The notes beneath the pieces were generated by a model. It saw nothing but the letters and a program-made list of their open reading frames with translations, made no database searches and was not told where the DNA came from. The translations under genes were made by a program, and so were the position numbers. A stretch of DNA of 64,000 nt from Solibacillus isronensis (GTDB lineage Bacteria > Bacillota > Bacilli > Bacillales_A > Planococcaceae), in assembly GCF_900168685.1 (NCBI RefSeq), contig NZ_FVZN01000009.1:1-64000 (forward strand), read 5' to 3'. Positions 37,959 through 52,864 of the stretch are shown piece by piece (positions within the stretch are counted from its first letter, which is position 1; each line of letters opens with the position of its first letter).

Positions 37959-40136
37959 TTATGCATTTACTTTTTGCTTTGCTTTAGCTTCAATACGCTT
38001 TTTGTGTAAAATTGGCTCTGTGTAGCCATTTGGCTGATCATAACCTTTAAATATTAATTCGCTTGCCGCTTGGAAAGCTACAGAATCCTCATAGTTTGCT
38101 GACATTGGCGAGTATTCCGGATCTTCGGCATTTTGCTCATCTACCACTTTTGCCATACGATTCAACGATTCCTCTACTTGTTCTTTCGTACAAATACCAT
38201 GATGCAGCCAGTTTGCAACATGCTGACTTGAAATACGCAATGTTGCGCGGTCTTCCATTAAGCCGATATCGTTAATATCCGGCACTTTTGAACAGCCCAC
38301 ACCGTGTTCCACCCAGCGAACAACATAGCCTAGAATTCCTTGTACATTATTATCAAGCTCATTTTGAATTTCTTCCGGTGACCAGTCTGTGTTTGCAGCA
38401 ACCGGAATTTCCAAAATCGCATCCTGTAAATCTTCTGATGTCACAATACCTTTTTGAACCTCTTTTACATTTACTTCATGGTAATGAGTGGCATGTAAAG
38501 TTGCTGCTGTTGGCGATGGTACCCATGCAGTATTCGCACCTGCTTTCGGGTGATTGATTTTTTGTTCAATCATATCCGCCATTAAGTCCGGCATTGCCCA
38601 CATACCTTTACCAATTTGTGCACGTCCTTGCAAACCTGCATTTAATCCAACAACGACATTGGACTTTTCATAAGAAGTTAGCCATGTTGATGTTTTCATT
38701 TCGCCTTTGCGAATCATTGGACCGGCTTCCATCGATGTGTGGATTTCATCACCTGTACGATCCAGGAATCCAGTGTTAATAAATACGATACGGTTTTTCA
38801 CTTCACGAATACATGCTTTTAAGTTAAGTGATGTACGGCGCTCTTCATCCATAACACCGATCTTTAACGTGAACCGTTCCACCCCGATTAAATCTTCTAC
38901 ACGCTCAAATAGTTTATTTGCAAATGCTACTTCCTCTGAACCGTGCATTTTCGGTTTTACAATATAAATAGAACCTTTTTGAGAGTTTTTATACTGGCCA
39001 TTACCGATTACTTCATGCTTCGCTATTAAGCTCGTTACGACGCCATCCATTATTCCTTCAGGCACTTCGCTACCATCTTTATCTAAAATAGCCGGATTTG
39101 TCATCAAGTGGCCTACATTACGGATAAACATTAGTGAACGGCCGTTTAATGTTACCGTATCACCATTAACTCCCATATATACACGGTCCGGATTTAATGT
39201 ACGTGTTACCGTTTTTGAGCCTTTTTCAAAAGTTGCCGACAAGTCGCCTTTCATTAGCCCTAACCAGTTCGCATATACTTCTACTTTATCTTCCGCATCT
39301 ACTGCCGCTACCGAGTCCTCGCAGTCCATAATTGTTGTAATTGCCGACTCTAAATAAATATCTTTTACACCAGCTGCATCGTCTTTTCCGATTGGATGAT
39401 TGCGGTCGATTTGAATTTCAATGTGTAAATCATTATTTTTCAGTAAAATCGCAGTTGGCTGTTCTGCTGTACCTTGATAGCCCACTAACTTTTCAGGTTC
39501 TGTCAGTGTCGTAGTTTCACCATTTGCAAGTGTCACTACTAATTGGCTTTCTGCAATTTTATAAGTTGTCGCTTCTTTATGTGAAGCTGCTGTTAAAGGA
39601 GCAGCTTGATCTAAAAACTTTTTCGCATAATCAATTACTTTGTTACCACGTATCGGATTATAACCCTTGCCTGCTTCAGCGCCATCTTCATCACTGATAG
39701 CATCTGTACCATAAAGTGCATCATAGAAACTTCCCCAACGTGCATTTGCCGCATTAATCGCATAACGTGCATTGCTTACAGGTACAACTAATTGCGGACC
39801 TGCCTGATATGCAATTTCTGCATCAACTTTTTCAGTTTCCACTTGGAACTCTTCTACTTTTGGTTCTACATAACCGATTTCCTCTAGAAATGCTTTATAA
39901 TCGGCAAATTGGAAATTCCCCTTATTCCCTTTATGCCAATCATTAATTTGTGCCTGCATTGAATCGCGCTTAGCAAGCAATGCCTTATTTTCAGGTGCCA
40001 GCTCATGAACTAGCTGATCAAAGCCGTCCCAAAATACCGTTTGCTCTACACCGCTATTCGGTAATACTTGTTCATTAATAAACTGAAATAATACTTCCGC
40101 TACTTGTAAGTTCCCCACTTGCACGTAATTTGTCAT
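37959..40136 (-). CDS. glcB: Malate synthase G
   Basis: This 725-residue enzyme condenses glyoxylate with acetyl-CoA to malate, used in growth on acetate, fatty acids or glycolate. The long G-type (single-chain, with an inserted N-terminal domain) is recognised by length and by [42 protein letters not shown] and [24 protein letters not shown], the last carrying the Asp that serves as base in E. coli GlcB. No isocitrate lyase is in the window, so the glyoxylate source is unknown. The gene sits directly after the tuf terminator, outside the usual ribosomal order. Its terminator was split by the IS. Confidence 0.97.
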   Translation of the reverse strand: MTNYVQVGNLQVAEVLFQFINEQVLPNSGVEQTVFWDGFDQLVHELAPENKALLAKRDSMQAQINDWHKGNKGNFQFADYKAFLEEIGYVEPKVEEFQVETEKVDAEIAYQAGPQLVVPVSNARYAINAANARWGSFYDALYGTDAISDEDGAEAGKGYNPIRGNKVIDYAKKFLDQAAPLTAASHKEATTYKIAESQLVVTLANGETTTLTEPEKLVGYQGTAEQPTAILLKNNDLHIEIQIDRNHPIGKDDAAGVKDIYLESAITTIMDCEDSVAAVDAEDKVEVYANWLGLMKGDLSATFEKGSKTVTRTLNPDRVYMGVNGDTVTLNGRSLMFIRNVGHLMTNPAILDKDGSEVPEGIMDGVVTSLIAKHEVIGNGQYKNSQKGSIYIVKPKMHGSEEVAFANKLFERVEDLIGVERFTLKIGVMDEERRTSLNLKACIREVKNRIVFINTGFLDRTGDEIHTSMEAGPMIRKGEMKTSTWLTSYEKSNVVVGLNAGLQGRAQIGKGMWAMPDLMADMIEQKINHPKAGANTAWVPSPTAATLHATHYHEVNVKEVQKGIVTSEDLQDAILEIPVAANTDWSPEEIQNELDNNVQGILGYVVRWVEHGVGCSKVPDINDIGLMEDRATLRISSQHVANWLHHGICTKEQVEESLNRMAKVVDEQNAEDPEYSPMSANYEDSVAFQAASELIFKGYDQPNGYTEPILHKKRIEAKAKQKVNA

Positions 40137-40276
40137 TATTAAGTCCCCCTTTTAAATGAACATTTCTAATAACTAATTAGAATCCCCTGTTCTTACGTTT
40201 CATTATACAAGAGTCATGATATATAAATGAAATACATATATTGAATAAACATTATGCCTTTACGCTATAAGGGTAC

Positions 40277-40316
40277 AAAAAAAACACCTTGCAAGCGTCC
40301 CTGCAAGGTGTTTTTA
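40277..40316 (-). terminator. Terminator after tuf
   Basis: On the minus strand AAAAACACCTTGCA, an 8-base loop, TGCAAGGTGTTTTTTTT: a classic, very stable intrinsic terminator, closing the str operon. Confidence 0.95.
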
Positions 40317-40338
40317 AAAAATTAGCAATTAGCTAAAA

Positions 40339-41526
<1,188 letters not shown>

Positions 41527-41666
41527 TAGAAAATGCCTCCTCAGAGATATGTTTTATTTTTTTTAAAATTATTTATTCTAAGATGCCGACTATAAACGGG
41601 CCCCATCTATAGTCAGTCAATCATAGCTTACAAATTATTTATACTTGATGCAAGGTGAAATTTCAA

Positions 41667-43745
41667 TTATTCACCTTTATTTTTTTTGATGATATCTTCT
41701 GCAATTGATTTTGGTACTTCTTCATAGTGATCAAATGTCATAGAGAATACACCGCGACCTTGAGTTGCAGAACGTAAAGTTGTAGCATATCCGAACATTT
41801 CAGATAGTGGAACCATAGAACGTACTACTTGAGAGTTACCACGAGCTTCCATACCCTCTACGCGACCGCGACGAGCAGTAATGTTACCCATAATATCACC
41901 AAGGTACTCTTCTGGAATTACAACTTCTACTTTCATCATTGGCTCTAAGATTACTGGGTTACATTTTTTAGCTGCTTCTTTTAATGCCATAGATGCAGCG
42001 ATTTTGAACGCCATTTCACTTGAGTCAACGTCATGGTAAGAACCGAATACTAATTTCGCTTTAATGTCGATTAGTGGGTAACCAGCAACAACACCGCGGT
42101 CAAGAGAGTCACGTAGACCCGCTTCTACTGCAGGGATGTATTCACGAGGTACAACACCACCAACGATAGCGTTTTCGAATTCGAAACCTTTACCCTCTTC
42201 GTTTGGAGAGAACTCGATCGTTACGTCACCGTATTGACCGCGACCACCAGATTGACGAGAGAATTTACCTTGAACTTTAGCTTCGCTACGGAATGTTTCA
42301 CGGTAAGATACCATTGGAGCACCCACGTTAGCTTCAACTTTAAATTCACGTTTCATACGGTCAACTAAGATATCAAGGTGAAGTTCACCCATACCAGAGA
42401 TGATTGTTTGACCTGTTTCAGTGTCAGTATGAGCACGGAATGTTGGATCTTCTTCTTGTAGTTTTTGTAAAGCTTGACCCATTTTATCTTGGTCAGCTTT
42501 AGATTTTGGTTCTACAGAAAGAGAGATTACTGGCTCTGGGAATTCCATTGACTCTAAGATAACAAGGTTTTTCTCGTCACATAGAGTATCACCTGTTGTA
42601 GTATCTTTAAGACCTACAGCAGCAGCGATGTCACCAGCGAATACTTTTGAAATCTCTTCACGAGAGTTAGCGTGCATTTGTAGGATACGACCTACACGCT
42701 CACGTTTACCTTTAGAAGAGTTTTGTACGTAAGAACCTGAATCCAATGTACCTGAGTACACACGGAAGAATGTTAACTTACCTACGAATGGGTCTGTCAT
42801 TACTTTGAATGCAAGAGCTGAGAATGGCTCATCATCAGAAGAATGGCGGATGATTTCTTCGTCACCGTCGATGTCAGTACCTTTAATAGCTTCTACATCT
42901 GTTGGAGCTGGAAGGTAATCAACAGCCGCATCAAGCATTTTACGAACACCTTTGTGTTTGAATGCTGTACCACAAAGTACTGGGTAGAACTCTACCGCGA
43001 TAGTAGCTTTACGGATTGCCGCTTTTAATTCTTCTTTAGTAATTTCTTCGCCTTCTAAGTATTTCTCCATAAGTTCTTCATCAACACTTGCAACAGCGTC
43101 GATTAATTTCTCACGGTACTCTTCAGCTTGATCCATGAATTCTGCAGGGATTTCTCCTACAGTTAAATCTGTACCTTCGTCGTTACCGTAGAAAGTAGCG
43201 TTCATTTCGATTAAATCGATAATTCCGCGGAACTCATCTTCAGCACCGATTGGTAATTGGATTGGGTGAGCATTAGCTTGTAAACGCTCATGTAATGTAC
43301 CTACAGAATATAGGAAGTCTGCACCCATTTTATCCATTTTGTTGATAAATACGATACGAGGAACTCCGTATGTTGTAGCTTGACGCCATACTGTTTCAGT
43401 TTGAGGCTCAACACCAGATTGAGCATCTAATACTGTTACAGCACCATCAAGTACGCGTAAAGAACGTTCAACTTCAACAGTGAAGTCTACGTGTCCTGGA
43501 GTATCGATGATGTTAATACGGTGACCATTCCATTGAGCTGTTGTTGCAGCAGAAGTGATTGTGATACCACGCTCTTGCTCTTGCTCCATCCAGTCCATTT
43601 GAGAACCGCCATCATGAGTTTCACCGATTTTGTGAATCTTACCAGTGTAATAAAGGATACGCTCAGTAGTTGTTGTTTTACCAGCATCAATGTGAGCCAT
43701 GATCCCAATATTACGTGTATTCTCTAGAGAGAATTCGCGTTTCAT
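41667..43745 (-). CDS. fusA: Elongation factor G
   Basis: EF-G, 692 residues, is the translocation GTPase. G1 AHIDAGKTT (residues 17-25), DTPGHVDF and NKMD are present, with domains III-V behind; the fusidic-acid region gives no sign of change. It follows rpsG by about 80 bases. Confidence 0.99.
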   Translation of the reverse strand: MKREFSLENTRNIGIMAHIDAGKTTTTERILYYTGKIHKIGETHDGGSQMDWMEQEQERGITITSAATTAQWNGHRINIIDTPGHVDFTVEVERSLRVLDGAVTVLDAQSGVEPQTETVWRQATTYGVPRIVFINKMDKMGADFLYSVGTLHERLQANAHPIQLPIGAEDEFRGIIDLIEMNATFYGNDEGTDLTVGEIPAEFMDQAEEYREKLIDAVASVDEELMEKYLEGEEITKEELKAAIRKATIAVEFYPVLCGTAFKHKGVRKMLDAAVDYLPAPTDVEAIKGTDIDGDEEIIRHSSDDEPFSALAFKVMTDPFVGKLTFFRVYSGTLDSGSYVQNSSKGKRERVGRILQMHANSREEISKVFAGDIAAAVGLKDTTTGDTLCDEKNLVILESMEFPEPVISLSVEPKSKADQDKMGQALQKLQEEDPTFRAHTDTETGQTIISGMGELHLDILVDRMKREFKVEANVGAPMVSYRETFRSEAKVQGKFSRQSGGRGQYGDVTIEFSPNEEGKGFEFENAIVGGVVPREYIPAVEAGLRDSLDRGVVAGYPLIDIKAKLVFGSYHDVDSSEMAFKIAASMALKEAAKKCNPVILEPMMKVEVVIPEEYLGDIMGNITARRGRVEGMEARGNSQVVRSMVPLSEMFGYATTLRSATQGRGVFSMTFDHYEEVPKSIAEDIIKKNKGE

Positions 43746-43826
43746 AGGAAATTTCTCCTTCCATATTGGGTTAACTGTATAGATGGTAAAAATCTTAGCC
43801 CCAGCAATGCTAGAGCAAAGATCAAA

Positions 43827-44297
43827 TTACCAACGGTAGTGAGCGAATGCTTTGTTCGCTTCTGCCATTTTGTGCATATCTTCACGTTTCTTAACTGAAG
43901 CACCTGTGTTGTTAGATGCATCTAAGATTTCGTTAGCTAAACGCTCTTCCATCGTTTTTTCTCCACGAAGACGAGCGTAGTTTACTAAATAACGTAAACC
44001 TAAAGTTGTACGACGTTCTGGACGAACTTCTACTGGTACTTGGTAGTTAGAACCACCAACACGACGAGCACGTACTTCTAGTACAGGCATTACGTTGTTT
44101 AATGCAGCTTCAAATACTTCTAAAGCATTTTGACCCGAACGCTCTTGAACTAATTCGAAAGCTCCGTATAAAATCTTTTGAGAAGTACCTCTTTTACCAT
44201 CAATCATCATTTTGTTGATTAAACGAGTTACTAATTTTGAATTATAAAGTGGATCTGGTAACACGTCACGTTTGGAAACAGGACCTTTACGAGGCAT
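43827..44297 (-). CDS. rpsG: 30S ribosomal protein S7
   Basis: S7, 156 residues, starts assembly of the 30S head. It begins [16 protein letters not shown] and has [27 protein letters not shown]-type sequence, ending HYRW. The frame is open to 44315, but the ATG at 44297 fits the family and has a GGAGG ribosome-binding site. Confidence 0.98.
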   Translation of the reverse strand: MPRKGPVSKRDVLPDPLYNSKLVTRLINKMMIDGKRGTSQKILYGAFELVQERSGQNALEVFEAALNNVMPVLEVRARRVGGSNYQVPVEVRPERRTTLGLRYLVNYARLRGEKTMEERLANEILDASNNTGASVKKREDMHKMAEANKAFAHYRW

Positions 44298-44338
44298 GTG
44301 TTTTCCTCCTTTCAAATCGTTGTATATTTAAACTTAAA

Positions 44339-44758
44339 TTATTTTTTTTCTTTAGGGCGTTTAGTACCGTATTTAGAACGAGATTGTAAACGACCGTTAA
44401 CACCAGCTGTATCAAGTGCACCACGAACGATGTGGTAACGTACTCCAGCTAAGTCTTTTACGCGTCCGCCACGGATAAGAACTACACTGTGCTCTTGTAA
44501 GTTGTGACCTTCACCTGGGATATACGCAGTAACCTCAAGTTGGTTAGTTAAGCGTACACGAGCGTATTTACGTAAAGCCGAGTTCGGTTTACGTGGTGTC
44601 ATTGTACCTACACGAGTACAAACTCCGCGTTTTTGAGGAGACTTAACGTCAGTTAAAGATTTTTTAAATGAGTTATATCCTTTGTTTAACGCTGGAGATT
44701 TTGATTTCGTGCTTTTAGATTGACGAGGCTTACGTACTAATTGGTTAATTGTAGGCAT
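44339..44758 (-). CDS. rpsL: 30S ribosomal protein S12
   Basis: S12, 139 residues, is part of the decoding centre. The [10 protein letters not shown] segment (with the Lys whose change gives streptomycin resistance) and [14 protein letters not shown] are wild type in appearance. It is the first gene of the str group, 100 bases after the L7Ae-like gene. Confidence 0.98.
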   Translation of the reverse strand: MPTINQLVRKPRQSKSTKSKSPALNKGYNSFKKSLTDVKSPQKRGVCTRVGTMTPRKPNSALRKYARVRLTNQLEVTAYIPGEGHNLQEHSVVLIRGGRVKDLAGVRYHIVRGALDTAGVNGRLQSRSKYGTKRPKEKK

Positions 44759-44858
44759 CGATTTGTCCTCCCTTCATTTTTTCCTTGTTTCAATACCACA
44801 CATCCAGGTGGTTCATTTTTTGGGTAAAAACAAAGTCTTTGTGTACTTTACACAAAAA

Positions 44859-45110
44859 CTACATCGCAGTAATCGCAACAACTGCAGCTCCAACATGAAT
44901 GCCGCAAGCTTTACCAAGTTCTTTCTTTGAATCGACGTAATTGACTGGTACACCGATTTCTTTCGCGAGAAGAATGGCCGGATCGGTTACCCATTTGTCT
45001 GCATCGATTGCGACAAAAAGAGCTGTTACTTGTCCAGCATACATTGCTTTCACTGCTTGCTTTATACCTATGATTGTTTTACTGGCCTGCTTTACTTGAT
45101 CGTAAGACAT
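44859..45110 (-). CDS. rplGB: L7Ae-family K-turn-binding protein (YbxF)
   Basis: This 83-residue member of the L7Ae/L30e family binds kink-turn RNA; B. subtilis YbxF is associated with ribosomes in growing cells. KELGKACGIHVGAAVVAI is the family signature near the end. The frame begins at 45116, but AGGAGG lies only 2 bases from that ATG and 8 from the next (45110), which also gives the family start MSYDQV; the shorter form is preferred. It lies between rpoC and rpsL, as in Bacillus. Confidence 0.93.
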   Translation of the reverse strand: MSYDQVKQASKTIIGIKQAVKAMYAGQVTALFVAIDADKWVTDPAILLAKEIGVPVNYVDSKKELGKACGIHVGAAVVAITAM

Positions 45111-45242
45111 TTTCATATCCTCCTAAGTACAGACAGTTAACTATCAACCTTCAATATATTATCATTCCAAACTTACACTGTCAACAGATTTCTTATGAAA
45201 GTATGTTGGTTAATATTTAATCCAAGGATATTTCCAAGAAAA

Positions 45243-45274
45243 TCTCCCGACAAAGTATGGTCTCTGTCGGGATC
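45243..45274 (-). terminator. Hairpin after rpoC
   Basis: On the minus strand TCCCGACA (45265-45272) pairs with TGTCGGGA (45245-45252), then GATTTTC. The T-run is modest, so it may be a partial terminator. Confidence 0.65.
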
Positions 45275-45291
45275 TCTTCATTTATATACTG

Positions 45292-48200
45292 CTATTCAGC
45301 TGTAATTACTTCTGCTGATTCTTCTTGCTCCATACGGATTTGACGGTAACGTTGCATACCAGTACCAGCCGGAACTAGTTTACCGATAATTACGTTTTCC
45401 TTCAGACCTAGAAGCTCATCACGTTTACCTTTAATTGCAGCATCCGTTAACACACGTGTTGTTTCCTGGAATGATGCAGCTGATAAGAATGATTCTGTTT
45501 CAAGAGAAGCTTTTGTAATACCTAAGATGACAGGACGGCAAGTTGCTGGAGTTTTTCCGCTAAGTACGGCTTCAGCATTTGCTTCAGAGAATTGGTGGAT
45601 ATCAAGAAGTGACCCTGGTAATAACTCTGTGTCACCAGCTTCAATCACGCGCACTTTACGAAGCATTTGGCGAACCATTACTTCGATGTGTTTGTCTCCG
45701 ATTTCTACCCCTTGCATACGGTATACTTTTTGTACTTCTTTTAATAAATATTCTTGAACTGTCGATACATCTTTAACTTTTAATAATTGCTTCGGATCGA
45801 TAGAACCTTCAGACAATGTTTGACCCGCTACAATTGTGTCGCCTTCTGCTACTTTTAGACGCGCATTGTAAGGTGCTTGGTATTTACGTGTTTCCACATC
45901 ACCTTGGATCGTTACTTCTTTAAGACCTTCACGAATTTCTTCGATTTCGATTACTGTACCAGTAATTTCTGAAATGACTGCTTGACCTTTAGGGTTACGA
46001 GCCTCGAAAATTTCCTGGATACGTGGAAGACCTTGTGTAATATCGTTACCGGCTACCCCACCTGTATGGAATGTACGCATCGTTAACTGTGTACCTGGCT
46101 CACCGATAGATTGTGCAGCAATAATACCAACTGCTTCACCAACTTCTACCTCTTCACCAGTAGCTAAGTTCATACCGTAACATTTTTTACATACGCCGTG
46201 TTTTGTATTACATGTAAATGCAGAACGGATTGTAATTTCTTCGATATTTGCATCATTGATAACACGAGCAATATCTTGTGTAATTAAACCATCACGCTCT
46301 ACGATAACCGCTCCTGTTTCTGGATGGCGAACTGTTTTCTTCACATAACGACCAACAATACGTTCGTCTAACGCTTCGATCAATTCGTTTCCTTCCATTA
46401 ATGAACCGATTAATAAACCGCGGTCAGTACCACAGTCGTCTTCACGAACGATAACATCTTGTGCTACGTCTACTAAACGACGAGTTAAGTAACCTGAGTC
46501 GGCAGTTTTTAGTGCTGTATCGGCAAGACCTTTACGCGCACCGTGTGTAGAGATGAAGTACTCTAATACTGTTAAACCTTCACGGAATGAAGACTTGATT
46601 GGTAACTCGATAATACGACCAGCCGGGTTGGCCATCAGACCACGCATACCAGCTAACTGTGTAAAGTTCGATGCGTTACCACGGGCACCAGAGTCAGACA
46701 TCATGAAGATCGGGTTAGTTTTTTGTAAAGATTTCATCAGCTTGCCTTGAATTTCATCTTTCGCAGCTGTCCATACGTTGATAACTCGGTTATAACGCTC
46801 CTCCTCAGTAATTAAACCGCGGCGGAACTGGATCATTACTTTATCTACTTTGCTTTGAGCTTCATCTAAGATTACACCTTTATCCGGTAATACGACGATG
46901 TCAGATACACCTACTGTAATACCTGCGCGAGTAGAATATTTGAAACCTAAGTTTTTCATGCGGTCAAGCATCTTAGAAGTTTCTGTAATGTGGAACTCTT
47001 TGAATACTTCAGCAATAACATTTCCTAAGAATTTTTTACGGAAAGGATCTACTACAGGCATATTTGTGAAGTGCTTCGCTAAAATAGCGCGGCGTTGTGC
47101 TTCAACTTTTTCTGATTCAGATAAATCAGCATAGCCTTCTGTTGCTTCGATTTCTTTCAGTAACTCTTCGTCAATTGTTAAGTTTACGAAGTATTTTTCA
47201 GGTGTTTTTTGCTCTAAGTTGACTGCAGTAGGCTCATTAATATAAGGGAATGAGCGTGGTAAAATTTCATTGAAGATTACTTTACCTACAGTCGATAATA
47301 AGAACATTTTATTTTGTTCTTCTGTAAATGTCGGGTTATTTAATGAGCTTGCTTTAATCGCAATACGAGAGTGTAAATGTACATGACCGTTTTGGTAGGC
47401 GATTAACACTTCGTTTGAATCATTAAATATTGCTCCTTCACCACGAGCACCTTCACGCTCAAGTGTTAAGTAATAGTTACCTAATACCATATCCTGAGAT
47501 GGAGTTACTACCGGTTTCCCGTCTTTCGGGTTAAGGATGTTTTGCGCTGCTAACATAAGTAAGCGAGCTTCTGCTTGTGCTTCAGCTGATAATGGAACGT
47601 GAACCGCCATTTGGTCACCATCGAAGTCAGCGTTATAAGCTGTACATACTAATGGGTGAAGACGAATTGCACGACCTTCTACTAGTGTAGGCTCGAATGC
47701 TTGGATACCAAGTCGGTGTAATGTCGGTGCACGGTTAAGTAATACCGGATGCTCACGAATTACATCTTCTAATACATCCCAAACTTCGTTGTGTAAACGC
47801 TCAATTTTACGTTTTGCACTCTTAATGTTATGGGCAAGGCCACGTTCTACTAACTCTTTCATTACGAAAGGTTTAAATAGTTCGATTGCCATTTCTTTTG
47901 GAAGACCACATTGGTACATTTTTAAGTTAGGACCTACTACGATAACCGAACGACCAGAGTAGTCTACACGTTTACCAAGTAAGTTTTGACGGAAACGACC
48001 TTGTTTCCCTTTCAGCATATGTGAAAGTGATTTTAAAGGACGGTTACCAGGACCTGTTACAGGACGACCGCGGCGACCATTATCGATTAATGCGTCAACC
48101 GCTTCTTGTAACATACGTTTTTCGTTTTGTACGATAATGCTTGGTGCACCAAGGTCAAGTAAACGTTTTAAACGGTTGTTACGGTTAATAACACGACGGT

Positions 48201-48972
48201 AAAGGTCATTTAAGTCAGATGTAGCAAAACGTCCACCATCTAATTGCACCATCGGACGAAGCTCTGGCGGAATTACCGGTAGTACATCTAAGATCATCCA
48301 CTCTGGTTTGTTGCCTGAGTTACGGAATGATTCTACTACTTCTAAACGTTTAATCGCACGTGTACGGCGTTGGCCTTGTGCAGATTTTAACTCTTCTTTT
48401 AAAACTTGTGTTTCATCTTCTAAGTCAATTTTCTCTAAAAGACGTTTAATCGCTTCAGCACCCATTGCTGCTTCGAATTCGTTACCATACTTTTCACGGT
48501 ATGCACGGTATTCTTTTTCAGAAAGTAAGTCTTTATAGCCTAAAGACGTTTGACCTGGGTCGACTACTACATAAGAAGCAAAGTAAATTACCTCTTCCAA
48601 TGCACGTGGAGACATATCTAAAATAAGACCCATACGGCTTGGAATACCTTTGAAGTACCAAATATGTGATACAGGTGCTGCTAGTTCGATATGTCCTTGG
48701 CGTTCACGGCGAACTTTAGAACGCGTTACTTCTACGCCACAACGGTCACAAACGACACCTTTATAACGTACACGCTTATATTTACCACAGTGACATTCCC
48801 AGTCTTTTGTTGGTCCAAAGATACGTTCACAGAATAGACCATCTTTTTCTGGTTTTAATGTACGGTAGTTAATTGTTTCTGGTTTTTTTACTTCTCCGTA
48901 TGACCAAGAACGGATCTTGTCAGGTGAAGCTAAACCAATTTTCATATATTCAAATTCATTAACATCGATCAA
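45292..48972 (-). CDS. rpoC: DNA-directed RNA polymerase beta' subunit
   Basis: RpoC, 1226 residues, holds the catalytic Mg2+ in NADFDGD. The N-terminal zinc site is [19 protein letters not shown] (near residue 60), and the second is CGTDRG...[11 protein letters not shown]. The bridge helix, trigger loop ([14 protein letters not shown]) and lid are all in place. The start is TTG with AAAGGGAGG 8 bases before it. It follows rpoB after 147 bases that contain a strong terminator. Confidence 0.99.
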   Translation of the reverse strand: MIDVNEFEYMKIGLASPDKIRSWSYGEVKKPETINYRTLKPEKDGLFCERIFGPTKDWECHCGKYKRVRYKGVVCDRCGVEVTRSKVRRERQGHIELAAPVSHIWYFKGIPSRMGLILDMSPRALEEVIYFASYVVVDPGQTSLGYKDLLSEKEYRAYREKYGNEFEAAMGAEAIKRLLEKIDLEDETQVLKEELKSAQGQRRTRAIKRLEVVESFRNSGNKPEWMILDVLPVIPPELRPMVQLDGGRFATSDLNDLYRRVINRNNRLKRLLDLGAPSIIVQNEKRMLQEAVDALIDNGRRGRPVTGPGNRPLKSLSHMLKGKQGRFRQNLLGKRVDYSGRSVIVVGPNLKMYQCGLPKEMAIELFKPFVMKELVERGLAHNIKSAKRKIERLHNEVWDVLEDVIREHPVLLNRAPTLHRLGIQAFEPTLVEGRAIRLHPLVCTAYNADFDGDQMAVHVPLSAEAQAEARLLMLAAQNILNPKDGKPVVTPSQDMVLGNYYLTLEREGARGEGAIFNDSNEVLIAYQNGHVHLHSRIAIKASSLNNPTFTEEQNKMFLLSTVGKVIFNEILPRSFPYINEPTAVNLEQKTPEKYFVNLTIDEELLKEIEATEGYADLSESEKVEAQRRAILAKHFTNMPVVDPFRKKFLGNVIAEVFKEFHITETSKMLDRMKNLGFKYSTRAGITVGVSDIVVLPDKGVILDEAQSKVDKVMIQFRRGLITEEERYNRVINVWTAAKDEIQGKLMKSLQKTNPIFMMSDSGARGNASNFTQLAGMRGLMANPAGRIIELPIKSSFREGLTVLEYFISTHGARKGLADTALKTADSGYLTRRLVDVAQDVIVREDDCGTDRGLLIGSLMEGNELIEALDERIVGRYVKKTVRHPETGAVIVERDGLITQDIARVINDANIEEITIRSAFTCNTKHGVCKKCYGMNLATGEEVEVGEAVGIIAAQSIGEPGTQLTMRTFHTGGVAGNDITQGLPRIQEIFEARNPKGQAVISEITGTVIEIEEIREGLKEVTIQGDVETRKYQAPYNARLKVAEGDTIVAGQTLSEGSIDPKQLLKVKDVSTVQEYLLKEVQKVYRMQGVEIGDKHIEVMVRQMLRKVRVIEAGDTELLPGSLLDIHQFSEANAEAVLSGKTPATCRPVILGITKASLETESFLSAASFQETTRVLTDAAIKGKRDELLGLKENVIIGKLVPAGTGMQRYRQIRMEQEESAEVITAE

Positions 48973-49077
48973 GGAGCCTACCTCCCTTTAGTTATAAGTC
49001 GTAAATGACTTTTAATGTAGCTCTACACTTACAAAATTTCATATTAGGCCATAATGAAACTTGCATTTAAAATATAA

Positions 49078-49112
49078 GAAAAACCGGGCAGGGCATATAC
49101 CTGCCCGATTCA
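49078..49112 (-). terminator. Strong intrinsic terminator between rpoB and rpoC
   Basis: On the minus strand CGGGCAGG, a 7-base loop, CCTGCCCG, then GTTTTTCTT. The stem is a perfect 8 bp, nearly all GC. It lies 10-40 bases after the rpoB stop, although the two subunits are needed in equal amounts. Confidence 0.85.
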
Positions 49113-49119
49113 ATTGAAG

Positions 49120-52100
49120 TTATTCAAATGATTCTACTGGGTCTTCTTCTTTATCATTAGATCTTTCGACTGGTGCAGCTACTTCATCTTCATCGTCAAG
49201 GTCGCGTAATTCCACTTCCTCGTCGTTGATTGTAAGCATCTTCACATCCATACCTAATGATTGAAGTTCTTTAATTAATACTTTAAATGATTCTGGAACA
49301 CCTGGTTCTGGAACACTTTCACCTTTTACGATTGCTTCGTATGTTTTCACACGACCTACAACGTCATCCGATTTTACAGTTAAAATCTCTTGTAACGTGT
49401 AAGCAGCACCGTATGCTTCAAGTGCCCAAACCTCCATCTCACCGAAGCGCTGACCACCGAATTGTGCTTTACCACCAAGCGGCTGTTGCGTTACTAATGA
49501 GTAAGGTCCAGTTGAACGTGCATGAAGTTTATCGTCAACCATGTGCGCTAGTTTGATCATGTACATGATACCAACAGAAACGCGGCTATCGAATGGCTCA
49601 CCTGAACGTCCATCATAAAGAATTGTTTTACCGTCACGGTTCATACCAGCTTCTTCCATCGTTTCCCAAACATCGGCTTCGTTGGCACCATCGAATACTG
49701 GTGACGCCATATGAATACCTAAGTAACGAGAAGCCATACCTAAGTGTAGCTCAAGCACTTGTCCGATGTTCATACGAGAAGGTACCCCTAGTGGGTTAAG
49801 CATGATATCTACTGGTGTTCCGTCCGGCATGAACGGCATATCCTCTTCCGGTAAAATACGTGAAATTACACCTTTGTTACCGTGACGTCCGGCCATTTTG
49901 TCACCAACGCGGATTTTACGTTTTTGAACAATATAAGCACGAACTAATTGGTTTACACCTGGTGGTAATTCATCGCCGTCTTCACGGTTGAATACTTTAA
50001 CATCTAAAATGATACCGCCAGCTCCGTGTGGTACACGTAGAGAAGTATCACGTACTTCACGAGCTTTTTCACCGAAGATAGCATGTAATAAACGCTCTTC
50101 CGCAGTTAACTCTGTAACTCCTTTAGGCGTAACTTTACCTACTAGAATGTCACCATCGCGAACTTCTGCACCGATACGGATAATTCCGCGGTCGTCCAAG
50201 TTACGAAGTGCATCTTCACCCACGTTTGGAATATCACGTGTGATCTCTTCAGGTCCAAGCTTAGTATCACGAGACTCTGATTCATATTCTTCAATATGAA
50301 CAGAAGTATATACATCGTCTTTAACAAGACGTTCGCTCATAATTACAGCATCCTCGTAGTTGAAGCCGTCCCATGTCATGAACGCAACAAGTACGTTTTG
50401 ACCAAGTGCTAATTCGCCTTTTTCCATAGATGGACCATCAGCTAAAATATCACGAGGTTTTACACGGTCGCCAACTTTTACGATTGGACGTTGGTTATAA
50501 GAAGTACCTTGGTTAGAACGAATGAATTTTTGTAATTTATATTTTGTTAAATCGCCTTTTACTTCTTTACCATCTACTACTTCAATACGACGTACATGAA
50601 TTGAACGTGCCTCTACATGTTCAACGATACCATCGTATTTTGCTACTACAGCAGCCCCAGAATCACGTGCATCTACATGCTCCATACCCGTACCAACGAA
50701 TGGTGCGTTTGGATATAGTAATGGAACAGCTTGACGTTGCATGTTCGCTCCCATTAACGCACGGTTTGAGTCGTCGTTTTCTAAGAACGGAATACAAGCT
50801 GTCGCAGCAGATACTACTTGTTTAGGAGATACATCCATGTAGTCAATGCGGTCTTTAGAGAATACAGTGTTGTCACCACGGAAACGTCCAACAACTTCTT
50901 CATTCGCAAAAGTACCGTCTTCATTTAAGATTGAGTTCGCTTGTGCAACTACATAGTTATCCTCTTCGTCAGCAGTTAAGTAATGGATCTCGCTCGTTAC
51001 AGCACCTGTTTCTGGATCAACACGGCGGTAAGGAGTTTCGATGAAGCCAAACTTGTTAACTTTTGCGAATGAAGATAATGAGTTGATAAGACCGATGTTC
51101 GGTCCCTCAGGAGTCTCGATCGGACACATACGACCATAGTGAGAGTAGTGAACGTCACGTACTTCCATACCAGCACGCTCACGTGTTAAACCACCAGGCC
51201 CTAATGCAGATAGACGACGCTTATGCGTTAACTCTGCTAATGGGTTTGTTTGGTCCATGAATTGAGACAATTGAGAGCTACCGAAGAACTCTTTAATTGA
51301 AGCGATAACAGGACGGATATTGATTAATTGTTGTGGTACGATTGCTGCTGTGTCATTAATTGACATACGCTCACGCACTACACGCTCCATACGAGATAAA
51401 CCGATACGGAATTGGTTTTGCAGTAATTCACCAACAGAACGTAAACGACGGTTACCTAAATGGTCAATATCATCTGTGTTACCAACGTCATATAATAAGT
51501 TGAAGAAGTATGATACAGAAGCCAATACATCGGCTGGAGTAATATTTTTCACTTCTTCATCTATATAGGCGTTTGAAATAACATTAATTTCTTTTTGTGC
51601 TTCATCATTTGGTGCAAAGATTTTAACCGACTGAATTGTAATATCATCTTCCAATACACCACCAACCTGGTTTAATGTACGGAATCCGACACCACTTTCT
51701 AAATAAGGAATTAACTTATCTAAATTACGGCGGTCTAATAATGTACCTGCTTCCACAATAATTTCTCCTGTGTCAGGGTCCACTAAAGTTTCTGCAATCG
51801 TTTGGTTGAATAAACGATTTTTGATGTGAAGCTTTTTGTTCATTTTGTAACGACCAACATTCGCTAAATCATAGCGTTTTGCGTCAAAGAAGCGAGAATA
51901 TAATAAGTTCTTCGCAGATTCAACTGTTGGTGGTTCACCTGGACGTAAACGTTCATAGATTTCAAGTAGGGCCTTTTCAGTACCTTCTGTATTATCTTTT
52001 TCTAACGTATTACGTAAATATTCATTGTCGCCAATGATATCTAAAATTTCTTGATCCGAGCCAAAACCTAATGCACGTAAAAGTACTGTTACCGGTAATT

Positions 52101-52665
52101 TACGTGTACGATCGATACGTACATATACAACGTCTTTAGCATCTGTTTCATATTCAAGCCATGCACCACGGTTTGGAATAACCGTTGCGCCAAAGCCTTT
52201 TTTACCGTTTTTATCCGTTTTTTCGTGGAAGTATACACTTGGAGAACGAACTAACTGTGAAACGATAACACGCTCAGCACCGTTAATAATAAACGTACCT
52301 GTTTCTGTCATTAATGGGAAATCACCCATAAAGACGTCTTGCTCTTTCACTTCGTTTGTTTCTTTGTTGTGCAAACGTACTTTTACACGTAATGGTGCAG
52401 CATAAGTAACGTCACGCTCTTTACACTCATCCACATCATACTTAGGATCTCCTAAAGTATAGTCGACGAATTCTAATGAAAGATTACCTGTAAAATCTTC
52501 GATTGGAGAAATGTCGTGGAACATCTCGCGCAACCCTTCTTCAAGGAACCACTCATAAGATGCTGTTTGGATTTCGATTAGATTCGGAAGTTCCAGCACC
52601 TCACTAATACGCGCAAAGCTTCTACGCTGGCGGTGTTGTCCGTACTGAACTAGTTGACCTGTCAA
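49120..52665 (-). CDS. rpoB: DNA-directed RNA polymerase beta subunit
   Basis: RpoB, 1181 residues. The rifampicin region ([20 protein letters not shown] and LSALGPGGL) appears wild type. The C-terminal clamp-anchoring part ([22 protein letters not shown]) is present, followed by an acidic tail. The frame opens at a GTG (52674), but the TTG at 52665 gives the family start MTGQLVQYG, and GAGGGGTG lies 6 bases before it; B. subtilis rpoB uses the same TTG context. A sigma-A-like promoter lies about 210 bases upstream. Confidence 0.99.
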   Translation of the reverse strand: MTGQLVQYGQHRQRRSFARISEVLELPNLIEIQTASYEWFLEEGLREMFHDISPIEDFTGNLSLEFVDYTLGDPKYDVDECKERDVTYAAPLRVKVRLHNKETNEVKEQDVFMGDFPLMTETGTFIINGAERVIVSQLVRSPSVYFHEKTDKNGKKGFGATVIPNRGAWLEYETDAKDVVYVRIDRTRKLPVTVLLRALGFGSDQEILDIIGDNEYLRNTLEKDNTEGTEKALLEIYERLRPGEPPTVESAKNLLYSRFFDAKRYDLANVGRYKMNKKLHIKNRLFNQTIAETLVDPDTGEIIVEAGTLLDRRNLDKLIPYLESGVGFRTLNQVGGVLEDDITIQSVKIFAPNDEAQKEINVISNAYIDEEVKNITPADVLASVSYFFNLLYDVGNTDDIDHLGNRRLRSVGELLQNQFRIGLSRMERVVRERMSINDTAAIVPQQLINIRPVIASIKEFFGSSQLSQFMDQTNPLAELTHKRRLSALGPGGLTRERAGMEVRDVHYSHYGRMCPIETPEGPNIGLINSLSSFAKVNKFGFIETPYRRVDPETGAVTSEIHYLTADEEDNYVVAQANSILNEDGTFANEEVVGRFRGDNTVFSKDRIDYMDVSPKQVVSAATACIPFLENDDSNRALMGANMQRQAVPLLYPNAPFVGTGMEHVDARDSGAAVVAKYDGIVEHVEARSIHVRRIEVVDGKEVKGDLTKYKLQKFIRSNQGTSYNQRPIVKVGDRVKPRDILADGPSMEKGELALGQNVLVAFMTWDGFNYEDAVIMSERLVKDDVYTSVHIEEYESESRDTKLGPEEITRDIPNVGEDALRNLDDRGIIRIGAEVRDGDILVGKVTPKGVTELTAEERLLHAIFGEKAREVRDTSLRVPHGAGGIILDVKVFNREDGDELPPGVNQLVRAYIVQKRKIRVGDKMAGRHGNKGVISRILPEEDMPFMPDGTPVDIMLNPLGVPSRMNIGQVLELHLGMASRYLGIHMASPVFDGANEADVWETMEEAGMNRDGKTILYDGRSGEPFDSRVSVGIMYMIKLAHMVDDKLHARSTGPYSLVTQQPLGGKAQFGGQRFGEMEVWALEAYGAAYTLQEILTVKSDDVVGRVKTYEAIVKGESVPEPGVPESFKVLIKELQSLGMDVKMLTINDEEVELRDLDDEDEVAAPVERSNDKEEDPVESFE

Positions 52666-52864
52666 CTCATTCACCCCTCAATAAAGCGATAATAGGTCTT
52701 TGCAAAAACATACAAATGGTGTATGATTTCGAAAGACAAAAAGAAAACGAGACTTTTTTTAAACCTCATTTTCGGTTAAACTTAACTTATTCTTAGCAGT
52801 ATACCCGTAACTTTGAATATTTAATGCAAAAGGGCATACTACCTCAAAATAATAATTTTGCATT

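Noticed and set aside
50544-50825. Plus-strand frame opposite rpoB
   Set aside because: Shadow of the conserved rpoB codons; no start signals and no similarity.
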